Part shown: positions 22,501 through 32,100 of the stretch, one piece after another
Layout: every line of letters starts with the position of its first letter
How positions within the stretch are numbered: the first letter of the stretch is position 1
Origin: Prevotella sp. UBA7594
Lineage (GTDB): Bacteria; Bacteroidota; Bacteroidia; Bacteroidales; Bacteroidaceae
Length of the DNA: 43,098 nt
NCBI GenBank assembly: GCA_002490315.1
Contig: DLKG01000048.1
Coordinates: 1-43,098, forward strand
Reading direction: 5' to 3'
Notes under the pieces: model-generated
Seen by the model: only the letters and a program-made list of their open reading frames with translations
Told to the model about the DNA's origin: nothing
Database searches by the model: none
Position numbers and translations under genes: made by a program

Positions 22501-23415
22501 ACTCAGGACGCAGGTTCGGTACAGAAGATTTACTTCAACGGCAAGTGCGTTGCCGGTCCGATGGTGTTCACAAGCTCATCGCTCCGCGAGAACTCTTCCG
22601 ACTATCGTATCGACAAGTCAGTACACGCCAATGTGTTCATCGGTGGTGGCGGCGTTTACAAGGCTGGTCTTGACGCAACAATCGACGAGGTTCAGGTTTG
22701 GAACAAGGCTCTCTCCGACGACGAAGTGAAGCGTGCTATGCAGGGCTTCAAGGAAGGCGAAGTGCCTTCGGCTCTCCGTGGCTACTACACCTTCGAGGAG
22801 CTCGACAAGACCGACTCTACATTCGTTAACCTCGGTTCGGCTGGCGCACAGTACAAGGCTAAGATGGTTGTAACCAAGGACTCTGGCGGCGAGAAGACCG
22901 ACGGCGCTTACTATGCAACAGTAGGTGCAAACAACGATATCACGGGCTATCCTGGAATCGTTGGTACACTCGATGTCAAGACCTCTCACAGCTGGCAGCT
23001 CAACGGTGGACGTATCTCTTCCGAGGATGACAAGGCTGCAGTGGTTACATTCGCACGTCCGGGCGAGTATGAGGCAGGCGTTAAGCTTACCAACTTCTGG
23101 GGCGAGTCAGAGAAGGCTCTCGACAATGTTCTCGTAATCTCCGGTGTCGACGGTATCAACGACGTGAAGGACAAGGCAGGCTTCTCCGTATTCCCCAACC
23201 CGTTCGTGGAGAGCGTTAACCTCCGCTTCACAGAGGGTGGACTTTACACCGTGAACATCGTGAGCGCAGCAGGCGCAGTGCTCCAGAGCAACGACTTCCG
23301 TGCCGATGCCGGCGAAACAGTCAACGTGGCTGTCAAGGGCGGTAAGGGCATGTACATCGTGCAGGTGCTCAAGGACGGCAAGCCGTTCAAGGCTCTCAAC
23401 GTCATCAAGAAGTAA
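19588..23415 (+). CDS. GH85-like endo-beta-N-acetylglucosaminidase, T9SS cargo (second)
   Basis: Paralogue of the preceding protein, 1275 residues. The signal peptide is about 1-22 (cleavage near GFA-Q); Cys17 follows LYG, a poor lipobox. The GH85-like region is about 40-463: SMWSYLNIHGNW (121-132), ADVAHKNGVSV (144-154), the N-S-E motif at 212-214, HWYDGTND (246-253), NPYDYYKGFDIQGR (306-319, the family's substrate-loop signature), and VPFVSRFNLGNG with TQDLLPTWRWW. Then come a jelly-roll domain (about 478-610), Fn3-like and Ig-like domains, a LamG-like domain (about 860-1070) and PKD-like segments. The last about 75 residues (FSVFPNPFVESVNLRF onward) are a clear T9SS type A sorting domain. 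Of the three paralogues it is the closest to classical GH85 motifs. Confidence 0.85.
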   Translation: MNKKKVTLVASLLLYGCAYGFAQRTPTHPLDIKDQGDKYLVENINTWQPGSQPISVSRIDDEFYISRVRPATRIADADDYQAEKSKQAVPGRKFCLWTPLDDPTSSWKGLPRYCFEGDNFSMWSYLNIHGNWTAPWFRVTGGLADVAHKNGVSVGCVASIPYGQSIRVSGGTNTWSQVMAALTKKNSDGTFANSERFVKLLKYYGIDGVGVNSEFNGNYATMKQIQGFFADCHKKAEAIGWHFQLHWYDGTNDAGSLSFDGGLGSHNKGMFGTGDNIVTDMMFSNYNTGHSTLVGSATNAKAWGRNPYDYYKGFDIQGRALSDGASSNWSDLDDVEASVGFWGAHAQGLIHQSSTDYGTSDVAIQQAYLDKQEYVFSGGNRNPANTPAYTNSKITLSNGSMSGKFFGVASYVTAKSTIQNVPFVSRFNLGNGLTFKNEGQVTFNHKWHNIATQDLLPTWRWWIVDGSENASSSDLAQAELTWDDAYWGGSCLRLKGKTACSRVKLFKTLLKTEPTYNISLTYKMTNELDTHAKLFVALKGKLTEYKEVAIPAAAKFGEWTTFTASLSDLGLKSGDEIAMIGIRLDNTDADYNMLVGELAVRNPQQTFNPVAPQIKEIEVLRGKDRTVDYKIRYAAKDETGEEKTYNDEVDTWYYEIWFQQKGEKEQLLTATTSWAAYVIDAPIVADLEKRDCRFGVRAVSPDGLQKSEISWSDYQNVPYDTPSTEVALDRQVIKPGETFKAYYEDQFAPKAQSFRILNAQTGAQVGSTFTNCSNFSTAIDEVGVYDLEVVGSDGKTETLRGKIIVSPEETGAVPVVETVTANKQTAETNEEIKLNYTSRDGEGKVSRGLEVKDPNMLMIPADVTLDGGNNTSMAYSYALWVKVNSYAHDKQGTNLISKNTVKDSWPHNNWGDLWVQIRPEIQAGSSDCTQYHAANEVSFNTFGWTAHDNPRESMMTTGYSLNPGVWNHIVVTQDAGSVQKIYFNGKCVAGPMVFTSSSLRENSSDYRIDKSVHANVFIGGGGVYKAGLDATIDEVQVWNKALSDDEVKRAMQGFKEGEVPSALRGYYTFEELDKTDSTFVNLGSAGAQYKAKMVVTKDSGGEKTDGAYYATVGANNDITGYPGIVGTLDVKTSHSWQLNGGRISSEDDKAAVVTFARPGEYEAGVKLTNFWGESEKALDNVLVISGVDGINDVKDKAGFSVFPNPFVESVNLRFTEGGLYTVNIVSAAGAVLQSNDFRADAGETVNVAVKGGKGMYIVQVLKDGKPFKALNVIKK

Positions 23416-23457
23416 AAAAACGTGATTGAGAATAATTAATCAATTGAATCATGAAAC

Positions 23458-23511
23458 GGCGGGTCGGCGGACACAGAGACGTGTCTGGCGGCCTGCCAAT
23501 TCATCTTTTTT
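23458..23511 (+). terminator. Hairpin with T-run between the second GH85 gene and susC
   Basis: A 17-bp imperfect stem (23458-23474 with 23481-23497; three wobbles, one mismatch), loop AGAGAC, then a T-run at 23506-23511. The susC ATG follows 21 bp later with no room for a promoter, so susC must be read through it. Attenuation or processing is likelier than full termination. Confidence 0.6.
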
Positions 23512-23532
23512 CAAAACCAATAAAAACAAACA

Positions 23533-26500
23533 ATGAACAACAAATCAAACGAGAAAGGCAACATGGTGCTTAAAGCTGCCTTTGCGATGCTCGCTGCTGG
23601 TTTGCCTATGCAGTATGCAGCGGCTAACGGCAATGCTGCTCCAAATGCCTTGACACAGGCTCAGGGAACTGTAGTTCAGGGTACCGTGAAGGATGGTACC
23701 GGCGAACCGCTCATCGGCGTTAGCGTCGTTGTGAAGGGTGCCACAGGCCTTGGCGTCGTTACCGACATCGACGGTAACTACAAGATCAACGTGAAGGACA
23801 AGAATGCCACGCTGGTGTTCTCTTACATTGGCTACACTCCGCAGGAAGTGAAAGTGGGTGGCCGCTCCAGCCTCGACGTCGTGATGAAGGACGAGAGCTC
23901 CGTGCTGAAGGAGGTCGTTGTGACTGCCATGGGTATCAAGCGTAAGGAGACCTCTCTTACTTACTCTACACAGCAGGTGAAGGCTTCCGATCTCAACCGC
24001 GTGCAGGACCCCAATGTTGCCAACTCTCTCGAGGGTAAGGTGTCGGGTGTTACGATTACACCGTCTGCCGGTGGTGCCGGTGGTGCATCTAAGATTATCC
24101 TCCGTGGTAACAAGTCTATCCTCGGTTCTTCTACGCCGCTCATCGTTGTCGACGGTGTGCCTATGAACAATGCACAGCACGGACAGGTTGGTTCAGGTGC
24201 AAACATGCTCACGACGGGCGTTTCCGAGGGTGGTGACGCTCTCTCTATGATTAACCCTGACGACATCGAGTCAATCAACGTCCTCAAGGGTGCCAACGCC
24301 GCCGCTCTTTATGGCTCGGAGGCTGCCAATGGTGTGCTCATGATTACCACGAAGAAGGGACGCGAGGGCAAGATTGGCGTTAACTTCTCTTCTAACGTCA
24401 CATTCGACACTCCGCTCACCACTCCGAAAATACAGAACGTATACGGTGCTGCAATCAATGCCGAGGCACACACAATGTCTCTGAGCAGCTGGGGCGACAA
24501 GCTTTCCAACATGAATCAGTTCCAGCGTACTGACGCCAATGGTAAATCGTATATGGGTGTTGACATACCTATGTTCGGTGAGTACTTCGGTGATCAGGTA
24601 AATGATGTGCATCTGCGCAACTCTGCTGGCAACGACCTCGACGACTTCTACGGCACTGGTGTGACAACCAACAACTCTATCGCCCTCTCTGGCGGTACAG
24701 ACAAGATGAGCAGCTACTTCTCTTACGGCAACTCTCACTCTAAGGGTATGCTGGAGAACAACTCATATAACCGTCACACCTTCTCGTTCCGCCAGAACTT
24801 CAAGTTCTTCGATCGCGCCACTATCGACGTGTCGATGAACTATATCCAGACGAAGACGAAGAACCGTCCGGGTGGTGGTATCACAATGAACCCTATCTAC
24901 CACATGTACATGATGCCGCGTAACGTGGATATCAACTACTACCGCAACAACTATCGTGTTGACAACGGTACATGGCAGACCGGACTCCAGACTTACTTCA
25001 AGCGCAACAACCAGACTGGCGAGTATGCTAAGGCAAAGGAGCGCGGCACCGTTACCGGACAACCGATGCAGAACTGGGCATTCTCCGCTCAGGGACAGAA
25101 CAACCCATACTGGCTGCTCAATCAGAATTCGAGCATTGCAAAGGAAGACCGCTTCTTCGGCAACATCACTGGTAACCTCGACATCTACGACGGACTCTCC
25201 TTCCAGGCACGCTTGGGTATGGACTTCTCTAAGTACGAGTCGGAGTCGAAGCGCTACGCCACAACATGGCTCCCGGCTTCCATGGAAGACCTCGGCCGCT
25301 ACTGGTGGAGCTACTCGAAGACAACGGATATCTACACCGACTTCATGCTCAACTACAACAAGACGTTCGGCGACTGGGACGTGTCGGCAACAGCTGGCTA
25401 CGTAGGCCACACTCGCAAGTCGGAGGGTCACAGCAATGACGTGACTGCTACTTATTACTATGGCGACCGTGAGCACGTGTCCAACCGCGCCAACTACTTC
25501 TCTACAGCTGCCGGTGGTCCTGGAGCAACCTCTCCAAGCCAGTCATCCGACTGGAACCGTGGTGCTGTTGTAACAGCTCAGGTGGGCTGGAAGGATGCCG
25601 TTTACGTGGACGGTTCTTACCGCCGCGACTGGTATCGCGCCTTCCGTCAGTTTAAGGATCGTGGAACGCCTGAGGATTACGGCTACTTCGGATTCGGTGC
25701 CAACGCCATCGTCAGCAACCTCGTGAAGCTGCCCGAGTGGTTCAACTATTTGAAGTACCGCGTTTCTTACTCTGAGGTGGGTAACTCTATCCCGAGCGTG
25801 GTTTACGCAGGTGCTACTCGTAACTTCGAGACTGGTGCCTTGATTCCTTCTTCATGGGCAACGTTCAAGAATCCGCGTCCTGAGAAGACAGCGTCGTTCG
25901 AGACTGGTATCGAGTCATTGTTCCTCAACAATCGCCTCAGCCTCGACCTCACCTATTATAACTCTACGATGTCCAACCTCTACCTCGTTGGTTCCAACGC
26001 TTCCGGCAAGTCCATCCCGATGAACTCAGCCAAGATCCGCAACCAGGGTATCGAGGCAACAGTGGGCTACGACTTCAAGTTCGGACAGCTCCGTTGGAAG
26101 ACTTCTTACAACCTCTCTTACAACGACAACAAGATTCTCAAGACTGCCTACGACGAGACGACTGGCAAGGAGAACGTCATCGCTACATACGTTGGCGGTG
26201 TGCAGGTGCTCTACAAGGAGGGCGGCTCAATGGGCGACATGTACGTTACAGACATCAAGCGCTACACAGCCGAATCTCCCGAGGTTAAGCGCGGCGAGCG
26301 TAAGGCTGGCGAGTATGTGCTCAACTCAAAGGGTGGTCTGTCGATGGAGACAGAGTCAAGCAAGACCTACGGCAAGTTCATTGGCAATCAGAACGCCAAC
26401 TGGCAGATGGGCTGGAGCAACACCTTCACATGGAAGGATCTTAGCCTCTCGTTCCTCATCAACGGACGTATCGGCGGCAAGGTGCTCTCTATGACAGAGT

Positions 26501-26943
26501 CCTTCCTCGACGGTGCAGGCCTCTCGCAGCGCACAGCTGACGCACGTCTCTATGCTGAGGCTAACAACATCCTCGCTGATGCACAGTACGGCAACAATGT
26601 TCTCGGTATAAAGCTCGACGACGGCAGTGGCAGAATCGTGCCTATTGAGTCTTACTACAACTCTGTCGGCGGCGTTACTCCGCAGGACATCGAGCGCTAT
26701 CTCTACAGCGGCACCAACTTCCGCCTCCGTGAGCTCTCGCTCGGCTACACGTTCCGCAACCTCTTCGGCCAGAACAAGAACCTGAGCCTCTCGTTCATCG
26801 CACGTAACCTGTTCTTCATCTATAAGGATGCTCCCGTTGATCCGGACGTTTCGCTCTCTACGGGTACAGGCCTCGGCGCATTCGAGGTGTTCAACATGCC
26901 GTCGTCACGCTCGTTCGGCTTCTCTTTGAACGTAAACTTCTAA
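23533..26943 (+). CDS. susC: SusC/RagA-family TonB-dependent outer-membrane transporter
   Basis: Outer-membrane importer for oligosaccharides captured by its SusD partner; 1136 residues. An N-terminal signal (about 1-32) is followed by a CarboxypepD_reg-like beta-sandwich (about 47-125, VQGTVKDGTGEPLIGVSV...GYTPQEVKVG). A TonB-box-like KEVVVTAMGIKRK comes next, then the plug (about 150-280: LEGKVSGVTI, IILRGNKSI, PLIVVDGVPM, INVLKGANAAALYG, GVLMITTKKG). The 22-strand barrel ends in the expected aromatic residue (GFSLNVNF). It is shorter than the anti-sigma-interacting SusCs and has no visible STN domain. It lies 117 bp after the second GH85 gene and 27 bp before susD. Between GH85 genes, the likely cargo is N-glycan fragments. 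Confidence 0.95.
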   Translation: MNNKSNEKGNMVLKAAFAMLAAGLPMQYAAANGNAAPNALTQAQGTVVQGTVKDGTGEPLIGVSVVVKGATGLGVVTDIDGNYKINVKDKNATLVFSYIGYTPQEVKVGGRSSLDVVMKDESSVLKEVVVTAMGIKRKETSLTYSTQQVKASDLNRVQDPNVANSLEGKVSGVTITPSAGGAGGASKIILRGNKSILGSSTPLIVVDGVPMNNAQHGQVGSGANMLTTGVSEGGDALSMINPDDIESINVLKGANAAALYGSEAANGVLMITTKKGREGKIGVNFSSNVTFDTPLTTPKIQNVYGAAINAEAHTMSLSSWGDKLSNMNQFQRTDANGKSYMGVDIPMFGEYFGDQVNDVHLRNSAGNDLDDFYGTGVTTNNSIALSGGTDKMSSYFSYGNSHSKGMLENNSYNRHTFSFRQNFKFFDRATIDVSMNYIQTKTKNRPGGGITMNPIYHMYMMPRNVDINYYRNNYRVDNGTWQTGLQTYFKRNNQTGEYAKAKERGTVTGQPMQNWAFSAQGQNNPYWLLNQNSSIAKEDRFFGNITGNLDIYDGLSFQARLGMDFSKYESESKRYATTWLPASMEDLGRYWWSYSKTTDIYTDFMLNYNKTFGDWDVSATAGYVGHTRKSEGHSNDVTATYYYGDREHVSNRANYFSTAAGGPGATSPSQSSDWNRGAVVTAQVGWKDAVYVDGSYRRDWYRAFRQFKDRGTPEDYGYFGFGANAIVSNLVKLPEWFNYLKYRVSYSEVGNSIPSVVYAGATRNFETGALIPSSWATFKNPRPEKTASFETGIESLFLNNRLSLDLTYYNSTMSNLYLVGSNASGKSIPMNSAKIRNQGIEATVGYDFKFGQLRWKTSYNLSYNDNKILKTAYDETTGKENVIATYVGGVQVLYKEGGSMGDMYVTDIKRYTAESPEVKRGERKAGEYVLNSKGGLSMETESSKTYGKFIGNQNANWQMGWSNTFTWKDLSLSFLINGRIGGKVLSMTESFLDGAGLSQRTADARLYAEANNILADAQYGNNVLGIKLDDGSGRIVPIESYYNSVGGVTPQDIERYLYSGTNFRLRELSLGYTFRNLFGQNKNLSLSFIARNLFFIYKDAPVDPDVSLSTGTGLGAFEVFNMPSSRSFGFSLNVNF

Positions 26944-26970
26944 AACAATTCAAAACAACAGAAAAGAAAT

Positions 26971-28932
26971 ATGAAAAAGACAAAGATATTCCTTTACTCA
27001 GCTTTGGCTCTCTCTGCCGTAGGTCTGCAGTCGTGTCTCGACTACGACACTCCGGGCGACGAGTTCAATGCCAACCAGGAAATCGTGAAGCCGGTCATCA
27101 GTTCTGGAAAGGCTGACATCATCGACTATGAGAAGGAGATTTCTGACGCTGGCGTTCAGCAGGCTATCATGGACTTGGACAACAGTCTCTCTACTGCCCT
27201 GACCGGTGTCTATGGTATCCGCGGCGGTAAGGAAGGCGGTGCGCCCGAGGCCCACGCCTACCAGTTCCTCTACACCCTCGGTCCTGACAACTACGTGCAG
27301 TACTTCTGCGTGCCCCACTATGATTTCCCTTACTCCAACTTCACATTGCGTTCCACTTACGACATGTGTAAGGGCTCTATCGGAGGTCCGGGCAGCGGCT
27401 TCAGCTCAGCTAAGCTGTATATCGCTCCGTTGCTCAACGAGGAGAAGATCGACTCCGTGCCGGAGCTCAAGGCCATTTTCCTCACACTCTTCGACTACTC
27501 TGCTATCGAGAATGCCGACCTCTTCGGCCCGATGCCCTATGAGGAGCACAAGGCGCTGCGCGAGGAGTCGCCGTTCACATACAACAGTGTGCGTACCATC
27601 TACTATGGTGTGAAGAAGAACCTTGACGACGCCATCGCCTGCCTTAATTACTACAAGGGCAAGCACATGAAGGAAGTTGTCAAGACCGACGAGGAGGGCA
27701 ACCCCATCCTCAACGCTGAGGGCACTCCTGAGACAGAGATGAAGGAGGTTGACAACCGTTCTGCCGCTTACAAGGAAGAAGTGACCAACGTCATGTACTC
27801 CTACCTGCCCATCGTCAACAAGCTTTGGGACAGAAGCTGGGAAGACCTCGACGTATGGGTGCGCTTCGCCAACTCGCTCAAGCTCCGCATGGCCATTCAC
27901 ATGAGCAAGGTGGAGCCGGCTACAGCCAAGCAATGGGCAGAGGAAGCTATCGAAGGCGGCGTGATAGAGTCTGTTGACGACGAGGTGGCTGTCTATCCGT
28001 CACTCGCCGGACGCGACCACCCGCTGGTTGAGATCGTAGGATGGGGCGACGTCGTGATGGGCGCTTCTTTCATGAACATGCTCGAGAACCTCAAGCACCC
28101 GTACATGCAGTATCTCTTCACGAAGAACTCTGTCGCTCTCACCAACAGCTACGGAACTTCCAACGGTTCGTCTGCTCCCCAGACAACTCCTAAGGAGTCT
28201 GCTTATGTAGGTATGCGCGACGGTGTTGCTCCTGGTGAGGGTCAGGCTGCTGCCAACAACCCCTACTGTGGCTACTCTATGCTTGACAAGACCTACATCG
28301 CACGTATGCAGGTGCCCTTGTATCTCATGAAGTACTCTGAGGTTTGCTTCCTCCGTGCTGAGGGCGCTATCCGCGGATGGAACATGGGTGGCTCCGCACA
28401 GCACTTCTATGAGGAAGGCGTGCGCAATGCCTACCTTGAGAGCCGCGACATGGACGGCATCAAGTACAAGGATCTCGTCGACGACTATCTGAACGTTGAG
28501 CAGCCTACAGGCACGAAGTATGTTGACCCGCAGGGCATCACTCCAGACATGGAGAGCGTTACGAACATCGGCGTGAAGTGGAACGAGGGCGACGACCAGG
28601 AGACAAAGCTCCAGAAGATCATCACCCAGAAGTACATCGCTTCCTTCCCGTACAGCTACGAGCCGTGGGTTGACCTCCGCCGCACCGGCTATCCGAAGCT
28701 CTTCCCCGTTCTCAGCGTTGAGGACGGCGACGGCACAATCCAGGCAGGCAACAGCGCTGTACAGACCTATGACAACATCATGCGCCGTATTCCTTGGGCT
28801 TCCGACGATCCTCAGACGAAGTCAGACATCGAGGAGACTGGTCTTCCCGCTCTTGGCGAGGACGCAGGCGGTTCGGCTACCGACACGCAGATGCAGCGTC
28901 TGTGGTGGGACACGACAGACGGCAACTTCTAA
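26971..28932 (+). CDS. susD: SusD/RagB-family nutrient-binding lipoprotein
   Basis: Surface glycan-binding lipoprotein that forms the lid of the SusC transporter; 653 residues. The signal ends in lipobox GLQSC with Cys22. The helical TPR-like SusD fold is suggested by AIFLTLFDYSAIENADLFGPMPY (the family's hallmark ADLFG.PY segment, about 170-190), FANSLKLRMAIHM (about 305-317), YSEVCFLRAEGAIRGW (about 453-468) and the C-terminal KIITQKYIASFPYSYEPWVDLRRTGYP. The layout resembles the SusD-like_2/RagB group. It directly follows susC and is ended by a hairpin at 28991-29047. The sugar specificity cannot be read from sequence and is inferred only from the flanking GH85 genes. Confidence 0.94.
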   Translation: MKKTKIFLYSALALSAVGLQSCLDYDTPGDEFNANQEIVKPVISSGKADIIDYEKEISDAGVQQAIMDLDNSLSTALTGVYGIRGGKEGGAPEAHAYQFLYTLGPDNYVQYFCVPHYDFPYSNFTLRSTYDMCKGSIGGPGSGFSSAKLYIAPLLNEEKIDSVPELKAIFLTLFDYSAIENADLFGPMPYEEHKALREESPFTYNSVRTIYYGVKKNLDDAIACLNYYKGKHMKEVVKTDEEGNPILNAEGTPETEMKEVDNRSAAYKEEVTNVMYSYLPIVNKLWDRSWEDLDVWVRFANSLKLRMAIHMSKVEPATAKQWAEEAIEGGVIESVDDEVAVYPSLAGRDHPLVEIVGWGDVVMGASFMNMLENLKHPYMQYLFTKNSVALTNSYGTSNGSSAPQTTPKESAYVGMRDGVAPGEGQAAANNPYCGYSMLDKTYIARMQVPLYLMKYSEVCFLRAEGAIRGWNMGGSAQHFYEEGVRNAYLESRDMDGIKYKDLVDDYLNVEQPTGTKYVDPQGITPDMESVTNIGVKWNEGDDQETKLQKIITQKYIASFPYSYEPWVDLRRTGYPKLFPVLSVEDGDGTIQAGNSAVQTYDNIMRRIPWASDDPQTKSDIEETGLPALGEDAGGSATDTQMQRLWWDTTDGNF

Positions 28933-28990
28933 GTTTGCACCCGTTCGCACATTGTTGCCTAATGTAACAATGTGCTAAATGGAGACAATA

Positions 28991-29047
28991 AAAATAGAGA
29001 CAATATAGGGCAACGCCATTGACGATTTCCCATATTGTCTCTATTTT
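28991..29047 (+). terminator. Terminator after susD
   Basis: A 16-bp perfect stem (28991-29006 with 29032-29047) is extended by GGG/CCC across a one-base bulge. The loop is 18 nt and the right arm ends in TATTTT. It separates the susCD unit from the third GH85 gene. Confidence 0.75.
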
Positions 29048-29079
29048 CGTATGTAAAGACATTTTTAACAGATTTTTTT

Positions 29080-29110
29080 GTTGAGGTATTTTTTATTTTG
29101 TGTATCTTTG
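29080..29110 (+). promoter_or_regulatory. Promoter for the third GH85 gene
   Basis: TATCTTTG (29103-29110) matches TAnnTTTG, with GTTG (29080-29083) 19 bp upstream. The leader to the ATG at 29151 is about 35 nt. With the preceding terminator this makes the gene separately expressed. Confidence 0.65.
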
Positions 29111-29150
29111 CGCAAGAATAAAAACCATATACTAACTAAAACAAACCAAC

Positions 29151-32100
29151 ATGAAGAAAAAGGTACTCCTTTCTACACTTGCTATGTCTGCATTTCTTGC
29201 AGCCATGCCAAGCGTATCAGCGGTTGCAGCTGACGACAATGCGGTCTATGACTTCAGCGGATTCAGCGACACCAACCTCCTGAACTTGTTCTATAACGTA
29301 TGGCAAGATGGACGTCGTTTCCCGACCGTAGCAGAGTTTGAGGCTGCCGGCATACAGCAGGCCGACCTCGCCTTCATCCGCTCTCACGTGCGCAACAAAG
29401 GCATCATCGACCGTTCCAACCGCCTTCTCAAGGATACTTATGAGAAGCGTAACTTGTGGATGAACATCCCGATGGATGTAGGTAAGGATGGCGCAGTAGG
29501 CCAGCCTAACAGCCGTTTCGCAAGCGACGTGTACTCTATGTGGAACTACACGAACATCTTCGGCTCATGGAACCACGGACTCTTCTCCGCTCCTTCTGCA
29601 TGGACTGACGCCGCACACAAGAACGGTTGCGACATCTATTCTGGCATCGAGTTCTTCGAGAGCTGGGGCACGGGCGACGGCAAGTGGACATCGTTCATCA
29701 CTGCCAAAAACTCCGACGGTACTTACAAATACGTGGAGCCGCTCATCAACTGCTTGATGTATTTCGGCTTCGACGGTATCAACTACAACTGGGAGGACAG
29801 CAGCTGGCAGAAGGCTGACGTTGTCAATTTCCACAGAGCAGCATGGAAGAGAGCTGCTGAACTCGGCTTCGACAATTATCACAGCGGTATCTACACCGCC
29901 AACTCGAGCATCGCAAGCGCCACACAGTGCAAGTATCTGCTCGGCGACAAGGAAGGCCGTACGCACGACCTCATGCTCAACTACTCTGGCGGCGATTTCT
30001 CTTACCAGATTACGCAGGCTGCAAAGCAGGCCATCAACGCTACTGGCTCAACAGACGGTCTCTACACAGGTGTGTGGATCGTAGGTATGGATCGCGGATG
30101 GAGCCGCCTCAATGCCGACGAATACTCCAAGCAGGTAGGTGTCTGCCTCTGGGGTGAGCACTCACAGAGCCGTATGTGGTCGTACAACTCGGGTGCCGAC
30201 GTGTACGAGCAGCAGAGCAACTACCAGGCGCTTCTTGAGCGTATGATGTCGGGTGGCAATCGCAACCCGCTCAGCCGCCCCGCTGTAAGCGACACTGGCA
30301 ACAACTGGGAGCAGGATGGCACTAAGAAGCCTCTTTCCACATACGCCGGTTTGGCTACATGGATTCCTGAGCGTTCTTCCATCTTCGGCAACCTGCCGTT
30401 CAACACCAATTTCACTCTCGGCAATGGCGACCGCTATGCCTACAAGGGAAAGAAGACTGCCGGCTCATGGTACAACATGGGTACACAGGACGTAGTGCCG
30501 ACCTACCGTTGGCTCGTTGTGAAGCCGGGCACACAGACCGTGAGCACCGACATCCAGCCTGAGTTCTCTCATGCCGACCAGTACATCGGCGGTACAAGCC
30601 TTCTGCTTACCGGTAAGGCAACATCTGCAGGCACTGACGTTGTGCTCTATCAGACCGATCTCAACGTTTCGGCTGCCAACCCGTACGTGAAGGTGGCTGT
30701 GAAGAACGGCAAGGAAGGCTCCAACCCGTCTAACCTCTACGTTATCGTGGAGAAGGCTGACGGCACATGGGCTGAGACTCCCGTGGGCGACATCACCGGC
30801 GCCAACTGGCAGGAGAAGAAGATTGCCCTCGCAGGCGTTGCACAGAGCGACGTCATCAAGCACATCGGCTTGCGCGTGAAGGGCAACGACGACAACTATA
30901 AGCTCTATGTTGGTAAGCTCGAGGTCAACGACGACGTGAAGGCTACTCCGGCAGCCATCAAGGACTTGAACGTGGAGGTGAAGAACGAGTACAAGACTGC
31001 TCTCACTGCCAAGCTCTACTGGAAGGTTGACGCATCAGCACAGAAACGTGCTAACTGGGATCTCGTCTACAACGACGAGGCCAACATCGACCACTTCGAG
31101 ATTTTCTACAAGAACGGCGAGAATGGCAAGGTGTCTGAGGTTGGACGCACCACATCATGGGCAACCGTTATTCCCGACATACAGTTCGAGAGCGAGAATG
31201 ATGAGCCGTACGTAGGCGTTCGCTCGGTTTCTACCGACCTCAAGACTTACTCTCCTGTAGAGTGGGTGAAGGTTACACGTGGCAATCAGGCTTCTCTTCC
31301 CGACGTTCCGGCAACTGACTATCCTATCAGCCAGCTCGATCCGAACGCTGATGGTGTGAAAACTGCTCAGGAGACACGTTACGTCACCGACGTTACAACA
31401 ACTGGCGCAACTGGCAACATCGACTACCACGGCGGTACTGCCATCGCTGATGGCACTAACTATAGCCATCCAGAGGGACAGGTGCTCAAGGTTAAGCAGG
31501 GCGAGACAGTCAACCTTACCGTTAAGGCCAACGACTCAAGCGACGGCTTGAAGTACTGCTTCGTGGGTGCATGGCTCGACCTCAACGGCGACAAGACGTT
31601 TGATCCGGACGATATCACAGAGAAGCCGGAAAGCGGCGAGCGTCTGTTCAAGTTCGGTGAGGCTCGCCACTCTGGCGGCTATCCCGAGATTCAGAATCCT
31701 GGCAAGACATGGTCGTTCACCGTTCCTTCTGACGCTAAGCAAGGCAGCAGCCGTCTGCGCATCGTGTTCTCTGACCTTTGGTTCGAGGGTGCATTCCTGC
31801 CTTCAGGCTACACAAGCAAGGGCTTCACTATCGACTTCGACGTTGAGATTTCCGGTGACAACCCAGGACGTGGAGCATCTGTTGACATTCACGACCAGGG
31901 CACTGCCGAGGAGCCGGAAGGTATCAATGGCGGCGATGTTAACGCTATCAACTCTGCCAAGGCCGGCGTTTCTACTGTTGAGGCTGCCGATGGTAAGTTC
32001 AACTTCCAGAACGTTGAGAAGGCTTGGATTTACAGCGCAAATGGTGAGCTTGTTAAGTTCCTCGTTAACCCGACATCGTTCGACACTCAGTCGCTCGCTG

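Noticed and set aside
15737..23415. GH18 as the family of the endoglycosidases
   Set aside because: The GH18 DxxDxDxE motif is absent; the N-x-E, WYDGTND and QDxLPTWR motifs point to GH85.
23533..28932. A PUL regulator (HTCS, SusR or ECF sigma/anti-sigma pair) next to susCD
   Set aside because: No such gene is encoded anywhere between 14550 and 32774 on either strand, and SusC has no visible STN domain.
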